Source: Aurantimonas aggregata
GTDB lineage: Bacteria; Pseudomonadota; Alphaproteobacteria; Rhizobiales; Rhizobiaceae
Reading direction: 5' to 3'
NCBI RefSeq assembly: GCF_010500835.1
Contig: NZ_JAAAMJ010000001.1
Location: 434,001 to 498,000, forward strand
DNA: 64,000 bases
This document shows positions 15,968-26,479 of this stretch, piece after piece (within the stretch, counting starts at the first letter, position 1; each line of letters opens with the position of its first letter). The notes below the pieces were generated by a model. The model saw nothing but the letters and a program-made list of their open reading frames with translations. It made no database searches and had not been told where the DNA came from. The translations under genes were made by a program, and so were the position numbers.

Positions 15968-16201
15968 TCAGCGATGCCGACCTCGCCGATCGATGAATCC
16001 CCGCGAACCGAGAGCGGGCAGGATCCAAGCAACCGCGTAGATAGTCGCGGCGATGGCGAGGCCGAAGGTGGCTCCGACGGCCGTGGGCCGCGCTCCCGAG
16101 ATCGCGAGCCTCGAGATGAGCGCGAAGTTCGGCCCCGGGCTGACGACGACCGCCGCATACAACCCTAGCGCGGTCGCGATGGTCAGAAGCTCCGGACTCA
16201 T
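15968..16201 (-). pseudogene. truncated LysE/RhtB family exporter
   Basis: The first 60 or so residues read as a normal LysE/RhtB N-terminus (MSPELLTIATALGLYAA, then VVVSPGPNFALISRL), but after ATIYAVAW the frame runs into unrelated residues and stops. Neither of the other two frames resumes the family sequence, so this is loss of about two thirds of a gene of roughly 200 residues rather than a simple frameshift. It lies just outside the left repeat of the tRNA-Lys island, which suggests damage during integration or later deletion. Confidence 0.6.
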
Positions 16202-16770
16202 CACAGTCCCTCGGGTTCCAATGGCCTTGGATTTTCCAGGCAATTTTGGTATACCCCGCGAGGAACCGCAATGCCCCAGATACGGTCACGGCGATCGGCC
16301 CTCGCGTCCGCCAAGGAAGCTGGCGCGTCACTGGCGGGCCGGGAAGCGCGCAAACTACCTTTGTGGTGACCCGCAGCTGACCTATAGTGGCAGGTCGCTG
16401 ACCTCAGGTCACCGGACTTCGTCGTAAGCGTCTGTGGTCAAAGGAAAATTTGGTGGGTGATGTAGGGTTCTAACCTACGACCCGATGATTAAGAGGCCCC
16501 TGTAGCCTTTGAAATCACTATTGATTTTCCCAAACCGGGCTTTTCCAGACGAAATCATTTCAATAGCTTGCGAGCACATTGCAAACCACGCCACATACCC
16601 GAATGTCGGACGTTCCGGGCCAGACGTTCTCTCCTCGTAGCCGAGCTGCGGGTCGCATTTTGGCGTCGTCCGACAGCAGCGATGATGTCAGACCTGGGTG
16701 ATGGGGTGGACGCCCCCGACGGCATCGTTGTGCCAGAATGGGGTGTTTCGACCATTCACAGGAGGCGTCC
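16202..16770. other. gene-free region around the island left end
   Basis: No convincing gene. It contains the upstream region of the LysE remnant, a TGACCTCAGGTCA palindrome at 16399-16411, the 52-bp tRNA-Lys 3' copy at 16444-16495, and then an AT-richer stretch leading to the transposase start. Confidence 0.6.
16444..16495 (-). repeat. left attachment-like copy of the tRNA-Lys 3' half
   Basis: 52 bases identical at 50 positions to 21805-21856, which covers the 3' half of tRNA-Lys(CTT) from the anticodon loop to just past CCA. The differences are T for G at 16471 (T-loop) and A for C at 16485 (anticodon stem), so this copy cannot be part of a working tRNA. A direct repeat of a tRNA 3' end is the standard scar of integrase-mediated insertion. 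Confidence 0.75.
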
Positions 16771-17801
16771 GTGTCCGAGGTTACCACGATCGGCCTGGAT
16801 ATCGCGAAGACCGTGTTCCACGCCCATGGCGCCGACGAGCGCGGCCGCGGCGTGTTCTCCAAGCGCCTGACGCGGGCAAAGCTGCTGGCCTTCTTTGCCG
16901 CGCAGCCACGCTGCATCGTGGCGCTGGAGGCGTGCGGCGGGGCCCACCATTGGCTCGCGAGCTGACGGCGCTGGGCCATGAGGTTCGACTGATCCCGCCT
17001 GCCTACGTGAAGCCGTTCGTGAAGCGGCACAAGAACGACGCGGTGGATGCCGAGGCGATCTGCGAGGCGGCGCAGCGACCAACCATGCGCTTCGTGGCCG
17101 TTAAGAGCGAGGAGCAGCAGGCATCGGCGCTCGTGTTCCGGACCAGGGACCTCCTCGTTCGCCAGCGCACCCAGCTCATCAATGCCATTCGCGGTCACCT
17201 GACCGAGTATGGCTGGGTTGCGCCGAAGGGGCCTGCCTACGTCTCGATGCTGAGTGATCTGCTCGACGACGAGCTGGGGGCCTCCCTGCCGCCGGCAGCA
17301 GTCTCAATGTTCCGCGTTATGCTCGACCTCCTCGCCGATCTTGACGAGCGCATCATTGCTCTCGACAAGGAGATCGCCCAGCGCGCCCGCGAGCAGGAGA
17401 CGGCGCGGCGGTTGATGACCATTCCCGGGATCGGGCCGATCACCGCGACGGCGCTGCTGGCCATGGCACCAGCAGCCGAGACGTTCGCCAAGGGGCGCGA
17501 CTTCGCTGCCTGGCTCGGACTGACGCCGTCGCAGCACTCGACAGGCGGCAAGCAGAAGCTCGGCGCGACCTCTAAGATGGGCGAGCGAACGCTGCGGCGC
17601 CTTCTGATCATCGGGGCTAGCGCCGTGATCATCCAGGCCACGCGGCGCGGGACCGCGAAGGGATCGTGGCTGGAACAGATGCTGGCGCGCAAGCCGCGGA
17701 TGCTGGTGACGGTGGCGCTGGCCAACAAGATGGCGCGTATCGTCTGGGCCCTTCTGGCGAAGGGCGGAACTTATCGATCTCCGATGGCGGTCGCGGCGTA
17801 A
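16771..17801 (+). pseudogene. IS110 family transposase, frameshifted
   Basis: Starts at GTG 16771 after GGAGG. The first 60 codons give the IS110 RuvC-like DEDD domain (TTIGLDIAKTVFHAHG; ALEACGGAHHW). At about 16951-16953 one G appears to be missing: the frame then stops at 16963, while the next frame continues with ARELTALGHEVRLIPP, KNDAVDAEAI and the C-terminal transposase_20 domain (MTIPGIGPITATALLA, WLGLTPSQHSTGGKQ) to 17801. Joined, it would be near 343 residues, normal for the family. It is inactive unless the indel is a sequencing error. No terminal repeats were identified, as expected for many IS110 elements. Confidence 0.85.
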
Positions 17802-18337
17802 GCCGGGGTCGTCGTCAGAGGCCGTCGGGACGCGAGGTCGGTCGAAGGAGAGTATGGCACAACAGTCGGCGAGACGGGGCCGGAAGAACCAGTGCTTTCC
17901 ACCGTGCCATCGAGCACGCTCTGGGTGTTTTGGTTCCGGTCTGCGAACTCCCATACGGGCCCGCAGCGACACGCTGCATCAGAGGCCGGACAGATGGCAG
18001 CATCCGACATCGTGCCAACCCAACAGAAACCACTTGCGCCCAAGGGGGCGTCCACAGATGGAAAGCGGTCGGTGCGCTCGGTCGAGAAGGCACCAGAATG
18101 CTGCCATAGCCATCATCAACGCGAAAGCGGTCGCCAGATCGGCTGAGCGTTTGCTGCTCAGCGCCAACAGCACCTAGTTCCGCCTCGGCGCGCTTAGAAG
18201 CCATGGTCTGCGCCTTCAACTGCCCCCGAGCAGTCTCCCACCCCCAGTTTCCCCACCCATAAGCGACTTATTTCTTTTTGATTCGGGATCAAAACCAGTT
18301 GGCCGGGACTTGGTACAGAAATAGGACAAAACTGCTC
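17802..18337. other. gene-free stretch after the IS110 transposase
   Basis: About 530 bases with several overlapping open frames on both strands but none with recognisable protein features or a good ribosome site. It probably contains the right end of the insertion sequence and the promoter of the receiver gene. I see nothing else in it. Confidence 0.5.
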
Positions 18338-18712
18338 ATGTTTTCCGGTCGCAGCCCCTTCGTTCTCGTAGTCGAGGACGATCCCATGATCCGCATGGGG
18401 TTGGTGGATGCTTTGGAGGAAGCGGGATTTAGGGTGATCGAGGCCGCAACGGGGGCCGCGGGCCTGTACGCCTTGGAAAAGGACGAAGATCTGACGGCCC
18501 TGCTTACCGACATCGAAATGCCCGGGACGCCGGATGGATTAGGGCTCGCCCAGATCGTCCATGAACGATGCCCTGAAGCTGCGGTTATCGTCATGTCGGG
18601 CCGGATACGGCCGGGAGTGGGCATGCTTCCCCCGAACGCCCGGTTCTTCGACAAGCCTTATCTGCACGATGAGGTCGTAGCCGCGCTGCAAGGCTTGCTG
18701 GAGGTCAAATAG
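18338..18712 (+). CDS. single-domain response regulator (receiver only)
   Basis: 124 residues, one CheY-like receiver: acidic pair VVEDDP near the N-terminus, phospho-acceptor Asp in LLTDIEMPG, and the conserved Lys in FFDKPY. No output domain. ATG 18338 follows TAGGA about 11 bases upstream; an in-frame ATG at 18278 would add 20 residues that do not belong to the receiver fold. No kinase is adjacent in the island; similar receivers in rhizobia take phosphate from HWE-type or hybrid kinases encoded elsewhere. Cargo of the probable tRNA-Lys island. Confidence 0.88.
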   Translation: MFSGRSPFVLVVEDDPMIRMGLVDALEEAGFRVIEAATGAAGLYALEKDEDLTALLTDIEMPGTPDGLGLAQIVHERCPEAAVIVMSGRIRPGVGMLPPNARFFDKPYLHDEVVAALQGLLEVK

Positions 18713-18859
18713 GGGTGGGCTTGAAGATGCGCCGCCGGACTAGCGTTCTCGCCTTGCTCCAGTCACTTTGAAGCCCCATTTCCGGTCATCGCCCGCTTTT
18801 GGTTTCCGGCGCGGGCGGCTGAGAGCTGATTACTCTTGCCGAACGTGCAGGAGAGCCCC

Positions 18860-19111
18860 TTGGCCCGATTTTTCTTCAATCTCCATGATGGCGTTGACCT
18901 GCCGGACAACGTCGGCTCCGAGCATTCGGACATGGCGGGTGTTCGGGGAGAAGCAGTCGCGTTCCTGACCGAAAGGGTGCGGGGTAACCTTTTGGACAAG
19001 AAGGACCACGCGGCATGGCTGCTGAGCGTGACGGATGAGTCCAAGAACACCGTTCTCACCCTGACCTTTTCGGCTGCGTTGCAGGTCACCAGCGAAGGTC
19101 TCGGCGCTTAG
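18860..19111 (+). CDS. DUF6894 family small protein
   Basis: 83 residues from TTG 18860, which has AGGAG six bases upstream; an earlier TTG at 18836 has no such site. The N-terminus ARFFFNLHDGVDLPDNVG followed by a run of acidic residues and an EA-rich helix is the pattern of DUF6894, a family of small proteins common in Methylobacterium and other Hyphomicrobiales with no known function. A second member lies at 21053 in the same island. Confidence 0.7.
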   Translation: MARFFFNLHDGVDLPDNVGSEHSDMAGVRGEAVAFLTERVRGNLLDKKDHAAWLLSVTDESKNTVLTLTFSAALQVTSEGLGA

Positions 19112-19149
19112 CTCGCCTTCCCGATCCCGCGAACGCCGGCTCAGGCGCG

Positions 19150-19869
19150 TTAACGCAACGGACCGATGTATCGCTCGTATTCCGCCTCCACCGCGCCGTA
19201 GCTCCCATCGGCGATCCCCATTAGAGCCTCCCGGTCCAGGATCGTGATGTTGCCACGCTTCGCGGAGATGAGCCGCGAGCCCTCCAGCAGGTGAATTGCG
19301 AGCGTCACGGTTGAACGCCGAACGGCAAGCATCACACTCAGAAAATCGTGCGTTAGCTGGATCTCGTTCCTGCCGAGGCGGTCCTGGCACATCAGCAGCC
19401 AGCGGGCGAGGCGTTCCTCGACATTGTAGTTGCCGTTGGCGAGGGCCGTCTGCGCGGTCTGGAGACCGAGCATGTGAACCCAGCGGAACAGCATCCGGAG
19501 AATCGCCGGCCTCTCCTCCGCGAGCCTCGCGAGATCGGTGGACTTCATCCGCAGGCCAGTTCCCGCAACCTGGACGAAGCACTCCAGCGGCACGCTGTCG
19601 ATCCCAGCCCCGATCCAGCCGTCGCTCATGCCATCCCGCCCGAAAAGCCCCGCCTCGATCCCTCGCTCATCGGAGCCGTGGATCACCAGCGAAAAGATGC
19701 CGCTCTCGGGAAACACGATGCTCTCGACGGACTCACCCGGACGAAACAGGACATCGCGCTGAGCGAATTCAAACCGTTCAAGGCACTCGGCGAGGAGACT
19801 GAAGTCATCCTCCGGCAGGGAACGGAGCAGCGTGTTCTTGCAATTCTGAAAAGAGAAATCGAGCATCAT
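19150..19869 (-). CDS. Crp/Fnr-like transcription regulator
   Basis: 239 residues: cyclic-nucleotide-binding-like beta barrel (RDVLFRPGESVESIVFPESG) and a C-terminal winged helix (LTHDFLSVMLAVRRSTVTLAIHLL, core LAVRRSTVT). The phosphate-binding FGE/RS residues of true cAMP receptors are absent (GLFGRDGMSDG instead) and there is no FNR-type cysteine cluster, so the signal is unknown. It is divergent from the second Crp/Fnr gene at 20083, sharing a 213-base intergenic region, so cross- or auto-regulation is likely. Cargo of the probable island. Confidence 0.88.
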   Translation of the reverse strand: MMLDFSFQNCKNTLLRSLPEDDFSLLAECLERFEFAQRDVLFRPGESVESIVFPESGIFSLVIHGSDERGIEAGLFGRDGMSDGWIGAGIDSVPLECFVQVAGTGLRMKSTDLARLAEERPAILRMLFRWVHMLGLQTAQTALANGNYNVEERLARWLLMCQDRLGRNEIQLTHDFLSVMLAVRRSTVTLAIHLLEGSRLISAKRGNITILDREALMGIADGSYGAVEAEYERYIGPLR

Positions 19870-20082
19870 GCCGCCTCCGACTGGGGCGGGAGCATGACGG
19901 ACTCACGGTCGCGAGCGCCCGGTTAAACCTGCACGCGATCATACGAAACTAATCAACATGACCATGCGTTACAACCGCCGCGCTGGAAATGTTCGATATC
20001 GGACGCTTGCCCGTAAAGCTATTTCATTTCCGCGGCTTAGGGACTTAATAATCACCTCACGCTCGTTGTTGGAGGTAGCTTA

Positions 20083-20853
20083 ATGTTGAACTTTCCTCGT
20101 GGTCCCGTCCGGCTGGCGCTGCCAATCTCGGACGAAGATCTGGAGGCGCTGTTCGACGTCTTTTCCCGAGCGATAGTTGTCGGAAAGCACGCCTTCCTTC
20201 GGCGGGAGGGCGAGCGTTCCGACCTCGTAAGTATCCTTGAGAGCGGTCTGGCTCTCCGGCACAAGGCGACCAGGGACGGAAGCAGGCAGATCGTCGGCAT
20301 TCTCATGCCCGGCCATATCTGCGACCTGTCCTCGCACTTCTTCGACGATCCGGACCATTCCATCGAGACGGCAACCGACTGCGCCGTCGCCGTGGCACGC
20401 AAGGACGAGGTGCTCGATCTCATGGAAAGGCGTCCGGCAATCTCCCGGGCGTTCCTGGCCAGGAGCCTCGCCGACGCCGCCATCGCGCGGGAGTGGGTGA
20501 TGAATGTCGGGCAGCGTCCGGGGTACCAGAGGGTCGCCCACCTGTTGTGCGAGATATTCGCATACCAGCAATCGATGGATTTCGCCGACGAAGCGACCTG
20601 CACCTTCCCCCTGACGCAAGAGCAACTGGCCGACGCGACGGGGTTGACGGTCGTTTATGTGAATCGGGCGCTACAGGATCTGCGTCGAAGGAAGCTGATC
20701 ACTCTCGGCCAGAACCTGCTTTCGGTGCACGACTGGCGAGGCCTCTGCGCCGAGGCTGGCTTCAACCTATCCTATCTGCATGGGGACGAGCAGATAGGGA
20801 CGCCAATGCGGCAGTTGCAGGATCAAACTCCTCTCGAAGGTGCCAGCGTCTAA
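20083..20853 (+). CDS. Crp/Fnr-like transcription regulator (FixK/NtcA-like)
   Basis: 256 residues with a sensory barrel (FLRREGERSDLVSILESG, GRQIVGILMPGHICDL read as QIVGILMPG) and a C-terminal helix-turn-helix of the FNR-CRP type (LTQEQLADATGLTVVYVNRAL). No N-terminal cysteine cluster for an iron-sulfur centre, so it resembles FixK-type or unassigned members. ATG 20083 follows GGAGG with seven-base spacing. Although it binds DNA like FixK, a link with the FNR box at 9678 is only speculation. It is divergent from the 19150-19869 regulator. Confidence 0.88.
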   Translation: MLNFPRGPVRLALPISDEDLEALFDVFSRAIVVGKHAFLRREGERSDLVSILESGLALRHKATRDGSRQIVGILMPGHICDLSSHFFDDPDHSIETATDCAVAVARKDEVLDLMERRPAISRAFLARSLADAAIAREWVMNVGQRPGYQRVAHLLCEIFAYQQSMDFADEATCTFPLTQEQLADATGLTVVYVNRALQDLRRRKLITLGQNLLSVHDWRGLCAEAGFNLSYLHGDEQIGTPMRQLQDQTPLEGASV

Positions 20854-21052
20854 GCGGACGAGAGGGCCTATATCCCGAGGACCGCGGCCCGAACCGCCGC
20901 TGCCAGTTCCTCGGCATGTTCTCAGCAAAGGTTCGCATACCTGCACCCCGACCCGATCTCCCGCCGCTAGTCAGCCAATAACTTCTCCAAGGTTGCACGG
21001 ATCGAACGCGGCGCTGATGCGTCTTCTGATCAACTGTGCGCCGAGGTACCTT

Positions 21053-21286
21053 TTGCCCCGCTTCTATTTCGACATCGACGAGGATGGAGCCCTCGCTCCC
21101 GACGAGGAGGGAATCGAGTGCGAGACAAGGGATGCCGTGCGAGAGACCGCCATTGATGCTCTTCCAGGCTTGGCTGCGGATCTAGCCATGCCCGGAGACC
21201 GTCACGTGCTGAAGATCATGGTGCGAGATGAGGAGGGCGAGCCTGTGTTTCACGCGTCTCTGACGGTGGAGGCCGGTTGGCGGTAA
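21053..21286 (+). CDS. DUF6894 family small protein
   Basis: 77 residues from TTG 21053, with GAGG six bases upstream; ATG 21017 in the same frame would add 12 residues. The N-terminus PRFYFDIDEDGALAPDEEG is the DUF6894 signature, and the tail VLKIMVRDEEGEPVFHASLTV (core MVRDEEGEPVF) also fits. It is a diverged paralogue of the protein at 18860. Function unknown; both copies sit next to Crp/Fnr regulator genes within the island. Confidence 0.7.
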   Translation: MPRFYFDIDEDGALAPDEEGIECETRDAVRETAIDALPGLAADLAMPGDRHVLKIMVRDEEGEPVFHASLTVEAGWR

Positions 21287-21439
21287 CGTCTCAAGCACAG
21301 GTCAGCCGGTCTTCGCCGCCCCGCATGCTTCAGCGGTACTGATCTGTCGGCAGCCTACGTCCACGGCATCCCATTCATCCGATGGCTTCGGCCGCCGCCC
21401 CTAACTGCCAAGCACAGCCTCCGGGGCGCGCGTAAACTT

Positions 21440-21796
21440 CTAAAGCCAATCGTCGTCGATCGCTCCCGCCGCGAATGGCAGCGTTCGAGCATCCCGCGCC
21501 AGCCTGCGAAGGTCCTCAGTGGGTCGAAACGAGACCGGCTGCTCAGCGCTCCCTTCAACCAGGAGCGATGCGCTTTTGAATGCCACCGCCATTATGCGCT
21601 CCAAGACCGCATTGCTGGCAGCGGTGCACGCTCCGCTTTCCAGGTCGACTCCCGGCATGATATGGCTTTTCGGTGTAATGAGGCCAACTGCGTCATTGTC
21701 GGGTTGGGCCAGAGTCGGACGTAAAGCAACCGAAACGACAAACTGGGGGCCGAGGGTCTCCGGCCCCGAGAAGCCTATCCGACGTATGTCTTGCAA
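21440..21796 (-). CDS. hypothetical protein next to tRNA-Lys
   Basis: 118 residues, TTG start with no strong ribosome site. No recognised domain, signal peptide or membrane segment. The composition looks protein-like (hydrophobic and charged residues are mixed, no low complexity), and there is no competing gene on the other strand. It is the last cargo gene before the right island boundary. Could also be a chance frame. Confidence 0.4.
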   Translation of the reverse strand: MQDIRRIGFSGPETLGPQFVVSVALRPTLAQPDNDAVGLITPKSHIMPGVDLESGACTAASNAVLERIMAVAFKSASLLVEGSAEQPVSFRPTEDLRRLARDARTLPFAAGAIDDDWL

Positions 21797-21804
21797 TCTT
21801 TGCA

Positions 21805-21887
<83 letters not shown>

Positions 21888-21993
21888 ACGGCGCCGAAGC
21901 GCTCGGTAGCGGCGATATAGTCGGAAGGGGCAAAGCTGTCCACCCCTAATCCGATCCATCGCAAATCGCGGCCGGTATTTGTCTCTCCTGCCG

Positions 21994-22410
21994 TCAGCGG
22001 AGCGTCCAGGGCATCAGCCGGACGAGCGAGCGGGGCAAGTTCTCCGGCTCGATCCGCCGGATACCGCGATCGGTCGAATCACCGGCGTCGTGGCGCACCG
22101 GCGGGCTGCGCTCCTCGTCCGCCTCGGCGGCGATGTCGAGGAATCGGATGCCGGCGAACATGCCGCGCCGATAGACCAGCTTGGCCGGGCGCTCGTCGCG
22201 CTCCTCCCCGATGCGGATCTGGAACTCCTTCGGCAGATGCGCCGCCTCGTCGATGGTCAGCAGCGCGCCGGTGGCGGAGATGTTGCGCAGGATGCAGTCG
22301 AAGGTCGAGAAACCGCCGTTGAAGATGATCTTCGCCCGCTTCAGCGTCCGCATGCGCGGCGCGACACGGCGTTCCGATCCGTCCGGCTCGAGCTCGGGAA
22401 GCGCTCCCAT
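21994..22410 (-). CDS. PilZ domain protein
   Basis: 138 residues from ATG 22410, which is preceded by ACGGAGG at five-base spacing; the GTG at 22434 has no such site. The c-di-GMP-binding signature of PilZ is visible as an arginine pair (ERRVAPR, residues near 13-19) and the NISATGALL turn. The downstream strand KLVYRRGMFAGIRFL completes the barrel. It is probably a c-di-GMP effector; three GGDEF-type proteins are encoded elsewhere in the window. The C-terminal 35 residues are charged and unassigned. Confidence 0.85.
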   Translation of the reverse strand: MGALPELEPDGSERRVAPRMRTLKRAKIIFNGGFSTFDCILRNISATGALLTIDEAAHLPKEFQIRIGEERDERPAKLVYRRGMFAGIRFLDIAAEADEERSPPVRHDAGDSTDRGIRRIEPENLPRSLVRLMPWTLR

Positions 22411-22560
22411 GATGGCCTCCGTGAGGTTTCGCACGCGCGATCATCGCAACGAAACCTTTGCGAATGCTGAAGGCGGAGTGGAAACTTCGATAGGCCGGCA
22501 ACGAGGCGGCGGCCATCTAAGGCCGGCCGCCGCCTTCGTTCAGCGACTGAGATCGCCGTT

Positions 22561-24620
<2,060 letters not shown>

Positions 24621-24638
24621 GCGTGCTGGCTCGTCCGT

Positions 24639-24653
24639 ACCGTACGTTACGGT
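24639..24653. promoter_or_regulatory. inverted repeat, candidate TetR operator
   Basis: ACCGTACGTTACGGT, a six-base inverted repeat (ACCGTA/TACGGT) around CGT, lies 18 bases upstream of the TetR gene start. TetR regulators commonly bind such a site before their own gene. If used, it would also control ilvC, the next gene. Inferred from position and symmetry only. Confidence 0.5.
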
Positions 24654-24719
24654 TCGGCTTCTAGTCGATCCGCGTCGCCCCCGCAAGAGGCGAGATGGCG
24701 GGGCAGAAGGGGAAAGTGG

Positions 24720-25319
24720 CTAGAGGTTGCAGCCCTGCAGTTGCTGATCGTAGCTCCGGGCCATGTCGGCGGCGCGCCGCGCGGCCGCCTGCATGCCGGA
24801 ATTATTGCGCCAGACGCCGCGCCGGTAACCGGCGTGACCGGCATAATAGGAGAGATAGAGGTTGTAGGCGTCGTTCAGCGCGATGCCGTTCTGGTCATGG
24901 CTGCGGCGGTGATACCAGCCAACGAACTCGACAGCGTCCGCGAAGCTCGTGCGGCGTGCCAAGCGGCTGCCGGTGGCGTCGCGGTATTCGTCCCAGGTCC
25001 CGTCCAGCGCCTGCGAATAGCCATAGGCCGTCGAGGCCCGTTTCCACGGAATGAAGCCCAACAGCTTGCGGCGTGGCGGGCGCGCCTTCTGTTCGAACCC
25101 CGATTCGATGCGGATCGTCGCCATCAGCACGGGCACCGGCACGCCGTATTTGCGCTCGGCGCTCTGCGCCGCGCTGTGCCAATTGCCGATCCAGCCGTTC
25201 TTCTGCGCGAAGACCGCGCAGACATTGTTGATCTGGCTGGGCTTCGACGCACAACCGGCGAGTGCCAGGAACACGGCACACAGGGCGATGACAGGCACAG
25301 AACGCTTCAGAGACCTCAT
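24720..25319 (-). CDS. lipoprotein with transglycosylase (SLT-like) domain
   Basis: 199 residues. A signal peptide ends in the lipobox LAGC (Cys near 23), so the protein is lipid-anchored. The domain has the lysozyme-like pattern of soluble lytic transglycosylases: MATIRIESGFEQKARP with the catalytic Glu, then STAYGYSQALDGTW and a C-terminal YLSYYAGHAGYRRG. It probably trims peptidoglycan in the periplasm. Flanked by the TetR gene and pdxJ with no obvious operon link. Confidence 0.85.
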   Translation of the reverse strand: MRSLKRSVPVIALCAVFLALAGCASKPSQINNVCAVFAQKNGWIGNWHSAAQSAERKYGVPVPVLMATIRIESGFEQKARPPRRKLLGFIPWKRASTAYGYSQALDGTWDEYRDATGSRLARRTSFADAVEFVGWYHRRSHDQNGIALNDAYNLYLSYYAGHAGYRRGVWRNNSGMQAAARRAADMARSYDQQLQGCNL

Positions 25320-25524
25320 GTCCGCTGGATTTACCGGAAAAATCCTAATGATTTCTGTGTCTGGTCGTTAACCCCGCCGTTTCCGGCGTCCGGCCGCGCG
25401 GAAGTGCGGCAGCGTCGCCTGCATGCTGACCGGCCCCTGCTCGCCGACGGTGGACGAGATCGCGCCGCGTGTGCCGCCGGGCGCTCTTTCCGGCAATGCC
25501 AACGGGAAACTGCGGCGGTCGCGG

Positions 25525-26274
25525 CTACCCTGCCTGTTGTCCCAGCGCCATGCGGAACCGCCGCACCGTCTCGGCCATACCGTATTCCAGTGCGTCGGCT
25601 GTCAGGCCGTGGCCGATCGAGACTTCCGCGAGATCGGGAATGCGGGCAACCAGCGCCGGCAAGTTCGCCACGGTGAGATCGTGGCCGGCATTGACGCCAA
25701 GCCCCGCCGCACGCGCCGCGTCGGCGGTCTGGCCGAGGCGCTCGACCTCGGCGACGGCGGCGGCCGGATCTTCGAAGGTTGCGCCGTAAGGGCCCGTGTA
25801 GAGCTCGATGCGCTCGGCACCGGTCGCGGCAGCCGCCGGCATCACCGATGGCTCGGCGTCCGCGAACAGCGATACGCGGGCGCCCTGCGCTTTCAGCTGG
25901 GCCACGACCGTCTTCAGCATGTCCTGATCGGCGACGAAATCCCAGCCATGGTCCGACGTCGGCTGCGCGGGGGCGTCCGGCACCAGCGTCACCTGCTCCG
26001 GCCGCGACGCGGCGACCAGCCGGAGGAACGCTTCGGTGGGATAGCCCTCGATGTTGAACTCGGCCTGCGGAAACTCCTCGTCGATCAGCTGGCGCAGCGC
26101 CGGCAGGTCGTCAAAGCGGATATGGCGCTGGTCGGGTCGCGGATGCACGGTGAGGCCGTGGGCGCCGGCCCGGAGCGCGATGCGCCCCATGTCGACGACG
26201 CTCGGCCAGGGCAGGTCGCGGCGATTGCGCAGCATCGCGACGGCATTGAGATTGACGGAGAGTTCGGCGGGCAT
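25525..26274 (-). CDS. pdxJ: pyridoxine 5'-phosphate synthase
   Basis: 249 residues from ATG 26274, with AAGGA five bases upstream; a longer frame to 26313 lacks support. Family landmarks: [14 protein letters not shown] at the start, [13 protein letters not shown] (active-site His/Arg), [11 protein letters not shown] with the catalytic Glu, [15 protein letters not shown] and [13 protein letters not shown]. It condenses deoxyxylulose phosphate with aminoacetone phosphate in the last ring-forming step of vitamin B6 synthesis. It appears to be a single gene. Confidence 0.96.
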   Translation of the reverse strand: MPAELSVNLNAVAMLRNRRDLPWPSVVDMGRIALRAGAHGLTVHPRPDQRHIRFDDLPALRQLIDEEFPQAEFNIEGYPTEAFLRLVAASRPEQVTLVPDAPAQPTSDHGWDFVADQDMLKTVVAQLKAQGARVSLFADAEPSVMPAAAATGAERIELYTGPYGATFEDPAAAVAEVERLGQTADAARAAGLGVNAGHDLTVANLPALVARIPDLAEVSIGHGLTADALEYGMAETVRRFRMALGQQAG

Positions 26275-26479
26275 GAGGGTCCTTATCGGCGGATCATGGC
26301 GCGCAGGTAGCACAGAATTGGTCGGTCGTCGCGCCGGCCGATGCCAGCCGGAACCCCCTGCGTCGCCGGCCCCCCGTGCGTCGGTGCGGCTACCGCGCTG
26401 CAGCGATCGGGAGGATTTCCGGTTGACAGCGGTGCCGGCGGGCTAGTCACTACGCGCAACGCACGCAAGGAGGATTGCC

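Noticed and set aside
16444-16495. Second tRNA gene
   Set aside because: Only the 3' half is present, with changes in the T-loop and anticodon stem; no 5' half follows.
17802-18277. Short frames after the transposase, including a hydrophobic one at 17979-18173
   Set aside because: No ribosome site, no homology pattern, and overlapping frames on both strands look equally random.
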